DNA from: Smittium culicis
Lineage: Eukaryota > Kickxellomycota > Harpellomycetes > Harpellales > Legeriomycetaceae
DNA: 10,429 bases
NCBI GenBank assembly: GCA_001970855.1
Contig: LSSN01002319.1
Span: 1 to 10,429 of the forward strand
Direction: 5' to 3'
The number at the start of each line of letters is the position of its first letter. Within the stretch, counting starts at the first letter, position 1. The position numbers were made by a program, and so were the translations under genes. The notes beneath the pieces were generated by a model, which saw nothing but the letters and a program-made list of their open reading frames with translations, was not told the DNA's origin and did not search any database. Of this stretch, positions 9,385 to 10,429 are shown one piece after another.

Positions 9385-9429
9385 ATTTTAACCCAATCGC
9401 CATCCGTAACTCATCCATGAGTTTAAAAT
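9385..9429. repeat. Nested palindrome with TTAACCC
   Basis: Inner palindrome AACTCAT-CC-ATGAGTT (9408-9423, 7-bp arms). Outer arms are ATTTTAA (9385-9391) and TTAAAAT (9423-9429). TTAACCC lies at 9388-9394, followed by the GC-richer AATCGCCATCCG. It faces away from the GGGTTAA block at 6978-6984, so the two motifs flank the MIR gene pointing outward, as ends of two separate elements would. No second end was found for either. Confidence 0.3.
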
Positions 9430-9578
9430 CTCTTAATTCGATAGATTTTTTTGTATCGATATTCTTTGAGGAGCAAGTATTTTTCTATTAAATTTCCTCT
9501 TCTCTTTAGATTGTATTTGGGATTTAAGTTCGGATAAAATTATATTATCAAATGGACATAAATTTTTAGCCAGTATAT

Positions 9579-9767
9579 ATGAAAAACTATTTCGAGGAGC
9601 TGAACTTATCCTATCAATTTTATCCTACTATAAGTGATGGCTTAATTTTAGATTTGATTAGAAAAAATATAAATATTTTCAATAAATTTCAAAAAAAAAT
9701 GACATGAAAAAATCATCGAATGGCTTATCTGATACAACCAATATCTTTACCTAATTTAAATAAGTAA
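9579..9767 (+). pseudogene. Short decayed coding fragment, plus strand
   Basis: A plus frame opens at 9570 after a TAG (9567-9569). It has an ATG at 9579-9581, runs 42 codons to TGA at 9705-9707, and continues open for about 20 more codons to a TAA near 9766. The peptide looks protein-like, with segments NYFEELNLSYQFYPT and SDGLILDLIRKN suggesting amphipathic helices. No family is recognised, and at this base composition chance cannot be excluded. It lies on the same strand as, and about 160 bases before, the broken gene at 9928, and could be related to it or be a separate remnant. Confidence 0.3.
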
Positions 9768-9777
9768 ATAGAATTTC

Positions 9778-9793
9778 AAAAAAAAAAAAAAAA
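9778..9793. repeat. A16 homopolymer tract
   Basis: Sixteen uninterrupted A between the short remnant ending near 9767 and the gene beginning at 9928. It could be the poly(A) tail of an older insertion ending here, but no flanking duplication was recognised. Confidence 0.85.
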
Positions 9794-9927
9794 TTCTCTT
9801 CTCCTAAGAATATCCTATATAAAATTTTACCACTCTCTCTCTTTTGAAAGAAAAAAAAAAAGTAAACAGACCAATAAGAACCAAGTAAAGTTTAAATTGT
9901 AATTTTTTTTCAAAACATAGGCGATAA

Positions 9928-10429
9928 ATGGAATTTACGAATACTAGTTCCCATAAGGATCAGAGTTAATCTAAACCACCCGATATTATCAGAAGAGATG
10001 AAAATAAATTCGTCCCAGTTTCGTTATTTAAAACGACTACTGGTAACGACCCTTTAAAAAGGAAAATTGCTTGCTTAGGCGGAACCTCACTGAAATTGGG
10101 GATTCCGATGAAGGAATTCAATAACAATATTGAAGACTTCGTTGAAAATATACTAATCCAATTTGGCGAAATCCAAACATGTTTTGAAATTGACAATCGC
10201 CGACAACTTTTATATTTAAAATATATAAACAAAAACGACCTAGAAAACGTAAAAAAAATGAATATAACATATAAAGAAAAAAAATTGAGCTTTTTGAAAC
10301 CATAGAATATTCCGAAGAATTTAAAAACATTACCATACCATCATATAATGGTCTAAGTGTTTGGGAAGTCGCCCAGAAAGCATATGAAGAACTTTCAAAA
10401 ATTGGTGAAGTGCTTGATATAACCGCACT
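9928..10429 (+). pseudogene. 5' part of a broken gene with RRM-like fold, runs off the window
   Basis: ATG at 9928 opens a frame that meets TAA at 9967-9969 after 13 codons. The same frame then continues 111 codons in protein-like sequence to TAG at 10303-10305. From 10284 the -1 frame is open for 48 codons to the window edge (contains PSYNGLSVWEVAQKAYEEL) and is clearly the continuation. The part between about 10060 and 10300 could fold as an RRM-like beta-alpha-beta-beta-alpha-beta unit: strand KIACLGGTSLKLG, helix EDFVENILIQFG, strands IQTCFEID and QLLYLKYI, helix DLENVKKM, last strand crossing the frame change. That is structural inference, not a database match. If the TAA is real, translation could start only at ATG 10108. 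I read it as a decayed or frameshifting gene, possibly an ORF1/gag-like retroelement protein; downstream evidence is outside the window. A sequencing error could explain either lesion. Confidence 0.55.
10278..10284 (+). other. A AAA AAA heptamer at a -1 frame change
   Basis: In the upstream frame the codons read GAA AAA AAA TTG, so A AAA AAA fits the X XXY YYZ pattern for -1 frameshifting. Slipping back one base gives ATT as the next codon, which is exactly the frame open downstream to the edge. A simple one-base loss in the A8 run (10277-10284) explains it equally well. I looked for a strong stem just downstream and did not see one. Confidence 0.35.

Larger units (their letters stand above)
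8769..9578. other. AT-rich spacer downstream of the MIR gene
   Basis: About 0.8 kb with no supportable gene. It holds the putative poly(A) signal at 8788-8793 and the palindromic block at 9385-9429. The rest is low-complexity A/T sequence with stops in every frame. The stretch from about 9500 shows short plus-strand open pieces leading into the fragment at 9579. Confidence 0.6.

Noticed and set aside
9966..10336. Minus-strand open frames at 10232-9966 and 10336-10118
   Set aside because: They overlap the plus-strand gene whose two frames give the coherent protein-like reading. The antisense readings show no plausible start context or domain.
1..10429. tRNA, rRNA or CRISPR array
   Set aside because: No cloverleaf with a TTCRA-type T-loop, no rRNA-like conserved block and no spaced direct repeats were seen on either strand.

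Overview
The window is a very AT-rich (roughly three-quarters or more A+T by eye), gene-poor piece of what looks like a eukaryotic nuclear genome. There are long gene-free stretches, 16-base homopolymer tracts, microsatellites, no operon layout and no bacterial ribosome-binding pattern. The one clearly intact gene encodes a MIR-repeat protein. MIR domains are a eukaryotic family, and this AT-rich context with an Asn-rich MIR protein fits an early-diverging fungus, most plausibly an arbuscular mycorrhizal fungus (Glomeromycotina). That placement is inference, not proof.

Left part (1-3379): a perfect ACTAAG hexamer array of 21 units sits at the left edge. It is preceded by variant units and is readable as a Glu/Lys-Thr dipeptide tail ending in a stop. 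After it come about 3.2 kb of AT-rich DNA with no supportable gene.

Middle part (3380-7676): the minus strand holds broken coding remnants. The best is a chain of long open stretches between 4522 and 3380, locally richer in G+C, with frameshifts at homopolymers and a few in-frame stops. It ends in a strongly basic, nuclear-signal-like tail. A second remnant lies at 5254-4895 and a weaker one at 6193-5902. They could be parts of one decayed gene or mobile element, but I do not recognise the protein. A small GC-richer block with nested inverted repeats and a GGGTTAA end lies at 6914-6984.

Right part (7677-10429): the intact 363-codon MIR gene (7677-8768) has a 2-codon upstream reading frame overlapping its ATG and a poly(A) signal just after its stop. 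It is followed by AT-rich spacer with a palindromic TTAACCC block, a short decayed plus-strand coding remnant (9579-9767), and the beginning of another plus-strand gene that runs off the window (9928-10429). This last gene has an early in-frame stop and a -1 frame change exactly at an A AAA AAA heptamer, and it may have an RRM-like fold. I read it as a broken or frameshifting gene, perhaps of retroelement origin.

The pieces do not form a visible pathway. The picture is one expressed gene isolated among decayed, probably repeat-derived sequence.
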